Assembly (NCBI GenBank): GCA_964304625.1
Contig: OZ199839.1
Location: 2,232,001 to 2,296,000 of the forward strand
Direction: 5' to 3'
DNA: 64,000 nt
From: Kudoa neothunni
Lineage: Eukaryota > Cnidaria
Both the position numbers and the translations under genes were made by a program. This document shows, in pieces, positions 47,189 to 59,190 of this stretch; position 1 is the stretch's first letter, and every line of letters starts with the position of its first letter. The notes below the pieces were generated by a model. That model had not been told where the DNA came from. It did not search any database and saw only the letters and a program-made list of their open reading frames with translations.

Positions 47189-48222
47189 CATTATTGGGTA
47201 ATACGCACATTTTTTCCTGAAATTGATTTTAAAATCGCGCGCAGGTATGATTTGATTTGTATGTATGGTTGATATAAATCTTCATAATATGCTTATAATA
47301 AAAAAATACAATAATTTGAAGTTAATATAAAAAATTTAAAGCTACACCATTAAAAAATATGTTGTTATATTCATATTAATTTTAAATAGTAACCTATCCA
47401 TGAAATTACAACTTATGGAATTATATGAAAATGGAACTGTAAATATTGAACCAACGATGAATTCGACGAAAAATCTGCGAACGGATTACTTGAATAAGGT
47501 CAGATATTTCAGAGTTATTCCTCATAGGAAATTATTTTTAAACGTAATGAAACTGTGAAGAAAATTAAGTAAAATATCTATAATGTTCGCTATGGTTGGT
47601 CGTAAGGTTTTAAGGGACAGTTTAATCTGCGTAGGTTAAACTTTTATAGTGACTCGAAAATCGTTGATGAAAGAAAGTACGCCTAAAAATAACTCTGAAA
47701 ATTTATAAACTCGAGATGAAGTTGAAATTTAACTCGGACAAATCACAGTTTTATTTTGTTGCAATTTTCTGTATAGGAAATATTAATAGTAGCGAATGGA
47801 ATTTTTTTGGTTGAACTGGACGATTTTCAACTACTTAAACATAATTGAAGTATCACTTAAAAAATATTACATATCGAGACAAAGACGATGAACAAAATAA
47901 CTAAATTCTCCAGCTATCCAAGAGACATCAATACATACTATTTAGGACCAGTTAATTAATAAATATCTAAATCACAAAAACCATATAAATGTCTCAAATG
48001 TATAAAGGAATTTAAAACAAAAATTGGCTCTATTTATTTCTAAAAGCATACTTAAAACTTAGAAAAAGATTTGTATAACGTAAATTATTACAATAATACT
48101 CAAAAAAGAATTAAATGTTGAATATACGCATGCGCGTCAAATGCATACTACACATCATTGCTGGCTGATTCGCACTGTTTATCCGGTCCCGAAGAGATTA
48201 CGTATTACCCGTCACCCATTGT
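47189..48222. mobile_element. TA-flanked element, about 1.03 kb
   Basis: The right end, reverse-complemented, reads CAATGGGTGACGGGTAATAC then GTAATCTCTTCGGGACCGG. The left end reads ATTGGGTAATACGCAC with a few bases missing. The same ends are on the 232-bp element at 40362-40593. No transposase is seen. It contains a TACGCATGCGCGTC palindrome at 48125. Confidence 0.75.
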
Positions 48223-48253
48223 GTATACCATATAGGAATGCCAGACCGACCAC

Positions 48254-48278
48254 AACCCAACCCAACCCAACCCAACCC
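48254..48278. repeat. AACCC pentamer array, five units
   Basis: Five perfect AACCC units (TTGGG-type on the other strand) lie just outside the right end of the TA-flanked element. Confidence 0.9.
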
Positions 48279-48547
48279 AGCCGGAATATACACTACGTTA
48301 TTAACTAATGTATCAATGATGTTAATTAAGCAACAATTCAGCCTCCCGTACAACAAAACTTTTTAAAACTAATGCACTAGTTCTCCAACCAGTGCAGTGC
48401 TAACTTAGACGAACGAATAATACACGACCCACCTAATCAGATTTAACTCAAATAAAAATCCAATCAATAAGGAACAGCCAAATCGATCAAACAATAAATC
48501 AATACAGATCAAACAAATTAGACTAGTAACGTTTGTGCAGATGTTGG

Positions 48548-49134
48548 TTACAGTCGGCAACCTCCATCTTGTTCTTGAAAAACTTCTATAGTGTCGCCAT
48601 CTTCCATATCCAACTTAATAAATAGAAAATTTGTACCTAATTCATTCATAATTCTAAAAGATATGATCACTTGATTGGGGGTGGTGTCATCACCAATCTT
48701 TTGACCATCGTGCAGGAATCTTACAGTTGATGACTTGATACCCTAGATTGAGCGTACACACGTGAGACGGTGGTTAATACTGAATTGATTTATTTCGAGG
48801 GAGATCGGTCGATCGAAAAATCAATGCACCAAAATAATCATACGTATCTGTTGCAGAACGCATGTTTAAGTTTTTTCAATGGAGTGTTGTGTTTTATCTT
48901 GAAATGAACTTCGCTGTTATCCTATTAGAATAGGGCGCGCCCAGAAAAATATAAATCAGTTGTTTCATGACGCTAATGAACAATACCTGTCCAACAACTT
49001 TGATATTGATATATTCTTCCTCGTTGATAGTTTTTTCTTTAGTTTCAGGGGGGTTATTATTCTAGGTGAGTTTGTGAATTTAGCCGGGGTGTTTTGGTAA
49101 AAATTGTTACCTGTGGTTGTTGTTCCTCGCTCAT
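48548..49134 (-). CDS. SUMO: SUMO (small ubiquitin-like modifier)
   Basis: SUMO is attached to lysines of nuclear proteins by E1 (SAE1/UBA2) and E2 (UBC9) after a SENP protease exposes the GG end. Five exons (49111-49134, 48987-49061, 48844-48921, 48671-48742, 48548-48613), all with phase-0 joins, give 104 residues. The core reads EEYINIKVVGQ, then VHFKIKHNTPLKKLKHAFC, STVRFLHDGQKIGDDTTP and LDMEDGDTIEVFQ, aligning throughout with animal SUMO. The tail is EQDGGCRL, so a three-residue CRL extension must be removed. The residue before GG is D, where most SUMOs have T. The N-terminal tail is short and without an obvious consensus K site. Introns are 49, 65, 101 and 57 nt. A GC-rich block lies 7 bp upstream of the ATG. 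Confidence 0.97.
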
Positions 49135-49140
49135 TATTTT

Positions 49141-49159
49141 TGCGCGCGCAAGGTGCGCG
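49141..49159. promoter_or_regulatory. GC-rich promoter block of SUMO
   Basis: TGCGCGCGCA followed by GGTGCGCGA sits immediately upstream of the ATG, an NRF1-like but not canonical arrangement. Confidence 0.35.
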
Positions 49160-50387
49160 ATTCACAACACATATAATCTATTAATCGGATTAACTATTTC
49201 TTGAATTATTAACTAATTTTTCTTAAATACTCACTTACCAATATTAATCATCATCGAATTGATTAGATAACAATTCAAGCGTACTTATGTGTATACAAAA
49301 AGCGTGTTACCGTTTACAGTTTTAGATGAGGATTAATCGGTATCTGTGAATTTAATCGATTGATGATCGATCGGCGGTGGAATTATTTCGTTCAACAACC
49401 AAAATGTCATATAGATTTGTTGTTAGTGATTATAATTTTGTGTTTTAAAGCTCGTGACAACCATTGTCAACTACTTATTGATTTGTCTATCGAAACAATT
49501 GATAACGTCGAGGTAGAATGAAAATTAAGGTGTAGTTTAATTTCAATATTTTAATCTCCTCGTTATAATAAATAGGATTTCAAATCATCAGGATTATGAG
49601 TGCAACGTGAGTTCAGTTAAATCAACTCTACTTTAGGTAGTATCAATTTTTTTAAATCTACCAAAATTATGGATTGTGGAGAGGGTGAAAACAATCAATT
49701 GCCGTCTACAATCTTGTGATTTTCCTACTGAGAGAACAAATCTTTTATTAATTTTCGTGAAAATTAATATTTTTCGTTCAAGTCACAACATATGTTGAAT
49801 TCAGGTTTTTCGATAGATTAGAATAAATGAGCTTTCGTTAATTTTAATATTCACATTATTTCATATTTTTTTTCCTACCTTAATTGCGGCAGATATCGAT
49901 GATGTGACGAAGGATTTATTTAGTTAAATTATAAGACTTGATATTTACAAAATTCTCTAATGAACAAATACAAATGTTATCGAGCGAACGTGTAACATAA
50001 AACACCACAAACTTGTCATCAACCACTAGTAACCAAAACTGTAAATTTAGCTGCGAATACTAAACAACATAAAAAGGTGTTGAAGAGTAACATATGATAT
50101 TCACCTGCACTCAAGGTCACTGTAATCTGATGCGGATTATTTCCAAAACTTCGCAAATTGTCGGTGAACAGGATTAGTTATTTATTTGTTTTTCAAGTTT
50201 ATGGGTCTAATGAATTTCCCATGAGTGTGAGGTAGACGGTAGTGTTTATTTAAGTGGCACCAAATTTATACTGCAAAATCAGTGAATATTACGCTAAAAC
50301 TAACATCTTAATCCGAAATATGTCACAATGATTAGAGGGAACCTTCTTTACAAACAAATCTGATTGACACGTTATGCGTTTGTTGAT
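49160..50387. other. Gap upstream of SUMO
   Basis: Less AT-rich than other gaps. A plus-strand ATG at 49404 opens short phase-compatible pieces (reading RDNHCQLLIDLSIETIDNVE) that stop after about 36 codons, which might be a tiny divergent gene or chance. Nothing else is recognised. Confidence 0.25.
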
Positions 50388-51031
50388 TTAACCCTCCAGG
50401 GATGATGCGGGGTCGGGCGGGGTGTTTCGGAACCAATTTTCGAATTTTTAAATTTTCTCATTGAAATTCGATTTTCATTGAACCCATATTCTATGAGTTC
50501 TCCGCTTGAGTATTAAATATTTTTGTATGAACTAACATTTGATTTTAAATTTGGTTATTTACAAGACTTTGGTGTTTCTTTAGCTTTTGACAAAAAAATA
50601 ATCAAATAAAAACATAATATTTACTATTATTTTAATAAAGTTCGATCCATAAATGTATAATATAACAAAAAATATTTATAAAAATATATATAAGAAAAAA
50701 ATCAGTCCGATTGATATCCAATCCGATAAGCTCCGATATGGTTGAGAAATTAAAAATGAGATTAACACGAGATCCACAAACTTTTAATTAAAGCTGATGA
50801 AATCGACGACTAAATATTATTATTGTGTATAAATGATATGAGGAAATCCATGATACGTTCATTACAGAAGGTATAGGAATATGTTTCCAAAATTCACATC
50901 TGAGAGGATGACCAAACGTCCCAAATTGGAGACTCGTAAGCGGTCGTGGAACGCGCCCATTCTACTATATAATTCCAATTTCGATTGAATTATCCGTTGG
51001 CAACTTTTTGTTTTCTAGTCTGATAAAACCT

Positions 51032-51036
<5 letters not shown>

Positions 51037-51064
<28 letters not shown>
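51037..51064. repeat. TA microsatellite
   Basis: About 14 TA units followed by CATACATACAT, in the left part of the outer TTAA element. Confidence 0.95.
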
Positions 51065-51068
<4 letters not shown>

Positions 51069-51146
51069 CATACATTGAATTGTAATTATTATGTTGGGTC
51101 CGTATTTACGTTGAAAATTTTATCACATTTATTTCTATTACCTTGT

Positions 51147-52052
51147 TTAATCCTCTAACGGGTTTGGGGTGTATTACACCCTAAACTATCTTTAATCTAG
51201 GTATAAAATTCTACGACCTTCTCATAGAAAATTGAAATTTACGCTATTCTCCTATATTTATTAAACGTAACACATATCCAAAACTTGGCTAAAATATAAG
51301 TTCAGGTCATGCTCAGAAAAAATTCCATCCTCTAACGGGCAACGGGCTTGGGGTGAAAAACACACCAAACTTTTTTTAGCTTATGTTAACTCGAAAAATT
51401 GTAAATAATTAAATGAGAAACTCCTGTAATTTTCCATCGACAAATTTCCATGAAAATCTGCAATTAGTATCCCGCCTAATCCAATGCGGCATTCTTCGTC
51501 GATCACTCGTAAGTTTCCGTTGGTATATTATTGAGGTTCTCCTATCAGATGGACGGGAGAACATCGATTTTGTCGTATATGTCGGGCTTTAATAACTAAA
51601 AAAGTTTATTTTTGAATTATAATGTTGAAGAATACTTCCTCGGAGATGTTATTTTAATTATGCGCTAATTTGGGTCATGTAGAAAAATGGGATTATTTAA
51701 ACAAACTTGGGTTAGTTGAATCATTCTGGTGGGTGAATTAAGATGAGTGTTTTCAATGAACTTTTGGATGATATTCACTCCCTTAGTGATGAATTGGATA
51801 ATAACTTGTTTTTTACATTACTTAACGCAAGGCCTTATTGTTCGTTGAAAATAATCTACGAAGATTAAGTCGAACCAGATTAAGTTTTGTAATAGATGTA
51901 AATATCCTCCAAATTCCATCAATAGAATTTACTAAAAATTTTCAAGCAAATTCAAAGTTATTATTCGAGTAGATTTAAGAAAAAAAAGCCCGGGGTGTTT
52001 TTCACCCCAAACCCATTAAAGGATGGAATTTTTCGCTAGCTTAGAGGGTTAA
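51147..52052. mobile_element. Inner piggyBac-like MITE, 0.91 kb
   Basis: The left end is TTAATCCTCTAACGGGTTTG then GGGTGTATTACACCC. The right end, reverse-complemented, is TTAACCCTCTAAGCTAG, then ATTCCATCCTTTAATGGG and GGGGTGAAAAACACCCC. Both TTAA are intact. A second copy of the terminal module (TTCCATCCTCTAACGGG and GGGGTGAAAAACACACC) lies inside the left arm at about 51322-51363. The ends match those of the piggyBac relic at 16395-18476. Confidence 0.88.
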
Positions 52053-52848
52053 TGTGATTTAATTCTAATTGTTTTAAATTAAAATAATAGTCAAATATTA
52101 TGTTTTTATCCATATTTTAAACCGAATATTTTGTTTTCAAAAGAAGACTAAATTATTTATTTATAGGTATGAGAATGTACTTAAAATTAATTCACATTTT
52201 ACAATATGTTGTTATCTGTGTTTTCCGGAGCTCGTGGTTATGCGGCTGTTGGGGTGACTTCAACAATGTGTAGAAATTTCTATGTAGAATTTGCTGTTTC
52301 CATCGACAGTGAATGTAAAAATGTGATAATGTACACATATTGGACTAATATTAGATTGAGTCTTGGTTTATGTGTTAATTTTCTGTTTTGGGGGTTTGTC
52401 AAATTTATTTTGTTCAAAATACAAAAACGTTTGAAAATTTTTATATGGCTGTTAAGAAGCATTTGAATGAGTTGATTATAATTTCCAGTTTTTAAGCAAT
52501 TACTCTCAAAAAATCATCTAAAATTGCTGGGACCCCAAAGTATCCCAATCAATCGTACTGCGCGTGATTTTTTTAACCAGCGTCCTCCGAGGGTTAAAAT
52601 GTCGTGTGTATTTGGTAAAGACTAACTTACTATCCTGTTTCTACGGAAACAGAACCCGGTCTTGTATTAATTTTACCCAAGAGATAGCTCCTAGGTTTTA
52701 TTTTTGAGATTGGTCTTATAATTCTGACGTAAAATCTAAAGGATTATACTCTATGTGATTCTCAGAAAAAATAATGTGGTTTAAATTTTTTGCAGAGAAA
52801 CATTATTATTTTCACAGTAAATCTAATTATTCCTTATTGTTGTAACCA

Positions 52849-53893
52849 CAATAAGTAACTAGTTTTACGCAATTTACTAAATAAACTACATACTTTATAA
52901 TTATTAAATGAGAAGTGTTCGTGTCTTTATTTTAGACCACTTCGTGAATTTTACTTCAATCAGAATTAAATAAGATAGAAAATGGTCAAAATAAAAATCA
53001 CATGAATAACCATTTTTATGTAATTTTTGCGATGGGTATTGATGTTGTTTGGTGTTTTTATTCTCTAAGATTGACCAAATTTTGTCTAAAATATGTATAT
53101 AATGATTAATACAATATTATAATGTAATAAATAAAATAGATTTCATCTGTGAGGGGACTGAAACTATTACTATATCGCGATTTAAAATGCTATCAATTAA
53201 CATACGTAGTGGATTTTTAAATATAATGAAGAATTATATTAAAACTTCAAATACACGTCAGTTAAAATTATCGAATAAATTTGGTTATTAGAGGTCTGGT
53301 TTCTGTATCGATATTATAACAACCGGATTTGACTTGATTTGATGTAAGTGATTCAAGAAAATTAAGTGCTGTGTATATATTAAATAGAAAAAAATCAGAA
53401 ATATTTTAATCTCGAAATTTAACCAATGTTTGGTTCTTTTACAACAAAAATATATCAAAGGAAATAAATTTTTATGACGATGCTCTACCTTTATTGATTT
53501 AATTACCGCTTCTTATTGGAGAGTTCAAACAACTATGAACGGAATATTCCGCTGATTGTATCTATCATATAAACTTTTTTAACCAGAAACCGTGCAACGT
53601 AAAATTTTTATTTTCCACGCCTTGTGTAATTAACTAATAAGTTCTTTAAAAAAGATAATAACAACATCAAATATTCTACATTTCACAAAATGATACAATA
53701 TTAAAAAGTGATAAAAATATTCGTTTTCTAATACGTTTCGTTTTAATGTTTCCCATCTACAGAAATACAAAGCACAATACAACAAATCTGTATTGTACAT
53801 GTGAGCGTCAAACTATGTAAAAGTAGTTAAGTGACTAGTTTTACACACATTTTTCCAGTCCCGAAAGGATTACGTAAAAGTGGCCACCTATTG
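52849..53893. mobile_element. TA-type element, about 1.05 kb, diverged
   Basis: The left end is CAATAAGTAACTAGTTTTAC and the right end, reverse-complemented, CAATAGGTGGCCACTTTTAC, then GTAATCCTTTCGGGACTGG. It is related to the 47189-48222 family by the TTCGGGAC motif. TA flanks the right end. No transposase is seen. Confidence 0.65.
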
Positions 53894-54146
53894 TAAAGCT
53901 TATTAGTCCAGATCCTGTCGAGTAACCATTGCCAAAATTCTCACGCCGAAACATTGTTGGGTTTAATTTCCAATTTCCACTAAAAATATCGCAAGGTCTC
54001 ACTTTTAAGAGAATTCAATAAGAACGTAAAATTTTTATTTCATAAAAATAAAATTAAAATAATTTTATTGTGATAATAAAAGAGCGCTAACTTATTTGAG
54101 AATTTATGATATATGCGTTAAATAAATAAACAAACAATGTTTAGAA

Positions 54147-54390
54147 TTAGGAGAACAGCGGCTGTTTTGAAGTCACAAACATACTCATTCGGATCTCAAG
54201 AAGGAATTCGTTTAGGTCAGAATGTTGCATCTGTGACCTCACGTTGTAATCTAGGCCCCGATTAGGCTGTACTCTCACAGTTGTTTGTGATGTACCTACA
54301 ATCTCAGTTCGGTTCAGATTAGATGTGTTAATCGTTGAAGCCATACTGGGTAATAAAGACTTTTCAGGCTCTACAAAACCAACGTCTAAT
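54147..54390 (-). CDS. Unknown small protein, probable last exon
   Basis: An open stretch begins after an acceptor-like ATTAG at 54391 and reads VGFVEPEKSLLPSMASTINT, continuing to a stop at 54147. If the inner ATG is used the product is 65 residues. A segment upstream near 54430-54500, reading EYKQINKHIWGMIN, may be an earlier exon, but phases do not join cleanly. It lies downstream of phosphoglycerate kinase on the same strand. No family is recognised. A shorter plus-strand frame overlaps it. Confidence 0.35.
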
Positions 54391-54875
54391 TTTTAACGGG
54401 GTTAGGATTAATAACGTTAATCATCCCCCAAATGTGTTTGTTTATTTGCTTATACTCCCCCCTATCACAGAGATATAAGGCAATAGGTTACATTCCAATC
54501 GCTGCGACACTTTCAGTCAATTTAGAGTTAGATTGAACTGCTTAAACTACCCATCCAGTTCAAGCCTAATAAGATGCGCCAAAAATACCTATCTTGCGAA
54601 CATAAAATCAACTATAACTTCAATCAGATAATACCACCGCGCTCGATATAATAAAAATTAATTTAATTAATAGCATTTATAAAATACTAAAATATATGCA
54701 AACAACTGAAGCGTTGAAAAACTGTATTATATTTGTAGCCATGCACAAGCTCCAGAGATGAAAAGTGAATGCTCAAATCGTTAACATAAATTTGAATCAG
54801 TAAACTAATCCGATACTATAATTAAAATAAACGAGATTGTATAATTGTATAGTTAGACGGAGACATAATTCATTC

Positions 54876-56520
54876 TTATTTATCAGAGAGAGCCTGTAGA
54901 CCAGGAAGAACTTTACCTGTAAATGAAAATCAAAATTAAAATCGCCACAATCAAACTCAAGTGAATCTACCTTCAAGAAGTTCCATACTGGCACCACCCC
55001 CAGTAGAAACGTGGCTAACCTTGGAGCTTCCACCAAATTTGACCGATGCAGCAGCGGAATCACCACCACCTAACAATGCACCAGTTACTGCTAAACTAGT
55101 AGAATGAAATTTTTACCAATCACAGAAATAAGATTTTTCTCTTGAGTGTATTTGACGAGGGCATCCAAAACGGCGCGAGTACCATTCTCGAATGGTTTCA
55201 TTTCGAAAACACCCATAGGACTAGTAGCATTAAGTAAGCAATTTATTTCCAATTAAACTGAGGTTAAAATTACCCATTCCAAAGGACCAAACTAGCTTTG
55301 GAAATGATATCTGTGAATAGTTCACAGGACTTTGGACCAATATCCAATCCCTATTATACGCAGAAAATAGTAGCAATACGTATGAATGAGTCGGTTTATA
55401 AAAAATTTGTATACCATCAAATTATCAGGAATACCCTGTTCCACTGTGGTAACATCAGTCTTGGCATCTTCGCCGAATTTATCAGCAGTGATAAAGTCAA
55501 CTGGTAGATGAATTTTGACTCCCTTTTTGTTGGCTTTCGACAGTAGTTTGTCAATGATTTTTGAACCTTCTTCGTCAAACAACGACTGACCGATTTTCAT
55601 GTCTTTTTGTATTTTCAAAAAGGTATACGACATACCACCACCGATAATCAGCTCGTCGACGATGTCCAACATTTTTTCGATAATTTGAATCTTATCCTTA
55701 ACTTTTGCACCTCCCATGATGGCAACAAATGGACGTTCAGGTTTCTCCAGAATATATTGGAAGTATTCCATTTCTTTGGAGAACAACATACCAGCCACTT
55801 TCACTTTGAGGTCGATACCAACGATGGAGCTGTGTGCACGATGAGCAGTTCCAAAAGCGTCATTAACATAAATTTCTCCCAGTTTGGAAAGTTGCTCTCT
55901 GAACGCTTGAATTTTGGCAGTGTCGGGCTTGAATTTTTGTCCATTCTCGTCAACACCTGAACCCTCTTCTTCGGCGTGGAATCGTAGGTTCTCAAGAAGA
56001 ATAACATCGCCTTTTTGTAAACAATGTTAAACTCGTATCGTTTACAATCTCACACCAAAATATGTTGATATGATGCCCTACCTGGTTTGGCAGCTGCACA
56101 AGCTTTCTCCACTTCCTCACCAACACAATCATTCAAAAATGTCACAGGTCTTTTAAGGAGTTCACCCAGCGTAACAGAAACTGGTTTCAAGGAGTATTTG
56201 GGAACGACTTTACCGTCTGGACGACCCAAATGACTCATCAATATAACAACACATTCTTTTTCAAGACAGTAGTTGATGGTGGGGAGAGTGGAAACAATTC
56301 TGAACAGTTTAGAGTAATTGGCGAAACAACAACAAATGAGAGAGCGTACCTTGTGGTGTCAGTTATCTGACCATCCTTCATTGGGACGTTGAAATCAACT
56401 CTGCATCATTACATGAGTTTATCAGCCAACGAAAAAATAATCATACCTAATAAGAACTTTCTTTTTGGTAATATCAACATCAATCAGTCTTGCTTTTGAT
56501 TCAATGCTAAACGATGCCAT
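54876..56520 (-). CDS. PGK1: Phosphoglycerate kinase
   Basis: This cytosolic glycolytic enzyme transfers phosphate from 1,3-bisphosphoglycerate to ADP. Eight exons (56447-56520, 56350-56400, 56082-56299, 55415-56010, 55274-55350, 55117-55220, 54971-55069, 54876-54916) join in phase to 419 residues; human PGK1 has 417. Landmarks in order: [18 protein letters not shown] (substrate-binding Asp and Asn), [106 protein letters not shown] and [15 protein letters not shown]. All catalytic and nucleotide-binding motifs are present, so the enzyme should be active. The seven introns are 46-71 nt. The 47-nt intron at 55070-55116 also offers an internal AG; only the distal acceptor restores the GGGD motif. 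Confidence 0.98.
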
Positions 56521-59190
56521 CACGCTCACCAATTCTACGACTATCCACGGATCAATGGGGATCCAACGACGAGACTTACCCTATATCTTATCAGCTTATA
56601 GTTGGTATTTTATATTTTTTTTATTCTCGAATGATATATTTGTTGCTAAAATATTTTTCGACTGAAGTTTTCAGAAGAACAATGTATTTGAAGAGTTTTA
56701 TCTATTGTTTTGTGTATGGCTAAGCTAATACATAATCAGATTTTTGACAGATGATGTTTATGTCTTAAGGGAAATTATAATTGTAAGGAACGTCTCGAAT
56801 AAATACGACTATTATTTTTACTAATGTATTGAGTTGATTCGCGTAAACAGCCTAAATTAAGACAAACCAATGAATCTAACAAAATCAATTCAACTTAAAG
56901 ATTATTAGAAGGGAATGTGAACGAGATTTACATAAATTTATTTAAATGAATTAGAATAAAATATTAGCTGCTGGTATCGTTTGTTTTTTATTTCTGCTCA
57001 TTAAGAAAGGTTGGAAACGTTCTATAAGTAAGTTTTTAAATGTTTAAGATTGTTTTTCTTGTATTTTTTAAGATTTTCGAAGAGAATCGGAAATCAGTTG
57101 TGCATGGGAATTGTAAAATGAAGATGTTCTAATTAGGGGATGGGAATAATTTAATTTTTGTTGTTGTATCAATGTAAAGAGATGATTCTATCGTCAATGT
57201 ATTGTAACATAAGTGCGCACGCGCATGAATATGCACATGGAACATTTTGTAGTGACAGTTTTTGGTTAAAGTTTTGATAAAAAAATATATTTCAATGAAA
57301 TATTATTGTTTTAAATTATAAGGTCATTTGAAGTAACAGTGACACCTCATCTTATTGTGTCGCGTGACTATAATGGGGATTATTAGAATATTTTTATGGA
57401 TTATAGATAGAGATATGGCTTGCTCGTGAATTTCTTAAGGATAATGAGCCGAATTGGTTTCTATAATTTACTCCTGGATTTTTTGTTGATACTTTCAAAA
57501 TTTTATCATTTTAAATTTGTAAAAGAGTTCTCTTACGCAAAAGTAGAGGTTTCCAATAAATTAACCAATAGCTTTATGATCACTTGACGATACAACATAC
57601 AAGGGATTTTTTGAGTGTTTATTCTCAATTTTTTGCTAAGAAGAAATTTCTAGGAAGGATTTAAGATTATTTTTAATGTATATGAATGATAAAGATGCAG
57701 TTAGGTTGACTACTGTTTGACGTAAAATTCTCTCGATGATTCAGTTGTGAATCCTGTGACTGAACACTTTATAACTTGAACTATTATTTGCATTGAGTGA
57801 TTTATTTTTTAAATATGCAAGGCGAGTTAAAATTTTGGAATCGACCAAAAATTCATAAATATCGAATATTATTAAGTGTATTATAATTTGAGTTGGATTT
57901 TATTAACAACATTAAATTATTCGTCTATTCAAGATTGTAAAACAATGTTTCCACATCTAAATGTATTATTGTTTAGGAACTAGATAATTAAGTTGTAAAA
58001 AAATTTACTAATGGGATGTTTTTAACCGTTTTGTCTGTTTATCGTTGATAAGGCCAATATGGGTTTTTTTTATTGACAGTTATTAATGAATTATTAGAGA
58101 GTCTCAAAATTACGAGAAATTTCGTTTTCCACATTGATTAAATTCACAAACGATTTATCTGAAAGCTTTAATTATTCTAAAATATTCATATTTGCTCTTA
58201 TTATGGGAGATTCTGTTTGTGGTTTGAAGCTTTTAGTTGCTTATTACCATGGAAAACAGTGGGAATAAATATAACCATCCTATAACATAAATAATGAAAT
58301 TATGCATAGAAATGACAAGATATATAAAAGAACGATATTACGTTAATTATTGGTTTAATTTGTTAAAAATTAAAAATTGAAATGATAATTAAATATATAA
58401 ATAATTTAGTTTTTAGGTGTTTTGCATAATAAATTGAATTATTTTCAACTAAAGATTGTATTTTACGACAACTAATAAGTTTTGCGAAATTAATATGGTT
58501 CATGAATTTTATGTAATTAAAATTAGAAAAATTTTACATGATAATTTGTTTATAAAGTGAATATATTAATATAACATTAAAATTCTTATATATAAAAACA
58601 ACGGAGGTGGAGAAATTTCTGGACACTTAAAACCGTTGTTATGCATTTAATGATGAATTAAAATCTGTATTTTATTATCATTGTTAGTTTAAATAATGGA
58701 AAATGATAAAAACATAATGTATTATATTTATTGTTAAATAGTGAGTCAAAATTAAAATCTAAAAAAACTATTTATCCTTTAGAACGATTTATTTATTTAT
58801 TTGTTATATAAGGTTTAAGAAATATTTGTATTTGATTCTATTAGAGATACCACTTAGAGAGCGCCAAAACTAACGTTTGCACGGAACGAGTAAACATACT
58901 CAAAACTAAACATTTCGTTTCATTTAAATGATAAAAAATAACCAATATCAAAATTTTTGAGGAATCTATATGACGGATATAAGCAATAAAATTAATTTAT
59001 CATTGAAACTTGCGCACATTGTTCATTCCATGATTTACCAAAAATAAGAGCTACTTGTTTCTCCAGCAAAATGTAAATAGTATATTTTTAAAAAATTAAG
59101 GTCCATTTAACAAAGAACAAATAATGCGATTTATCTGTGTATTAATTAAAAATTTAATTCGAGGATAAACACAGCAACCATTCCAAAGTA
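56521..59190. other. Long AT-rich gene-free stretch
   Basis: No coding signal is seen. TGCGCACGCGCATGA at 57214-57228 is the only NRF1-like GC island and lies about 700 bp upstream of phosphoglycerate kinase; it could serve that gene or an unseen transcript. Confidence 0.4.

Larger units (their letters stand above)
50388..52597. mobile_element. Outer piggyBac-like element split by a second one
   Basis: The left end is TTAACCCTCCAGGGATGATG and the right end, reverse-complemented, TTAACCCTCGGAGGACGCTG, both with TTAA. The span is 2210 bp, of which 906 bp (51147-52052) is another complete TTAA element, leaving about 1.3 kb. No transposase frame is seen; the 86-codon frame at 52206-52466 shows no family features. 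Confidence 0.7.

Noticed and set aside
48254-48278. A telomere or interstitial telomere
   Set aside because: Five pentamers are too few and the unit is TTGGG, not TTAGGG; kept only as a simple repeat.
49404-49597. A divergent mini-gene opposite SUMO
   Set aside because: Only about 36 codons can be assembled and no family is recognised; mentioned as a possibility in the gap entry but not called.
52206-52466. An 86-codon plus-strand frame
   Set aside because: It lies inside the right arm of a TTAA element, has no transposase features and is overlapped by another frame on the minus strand.
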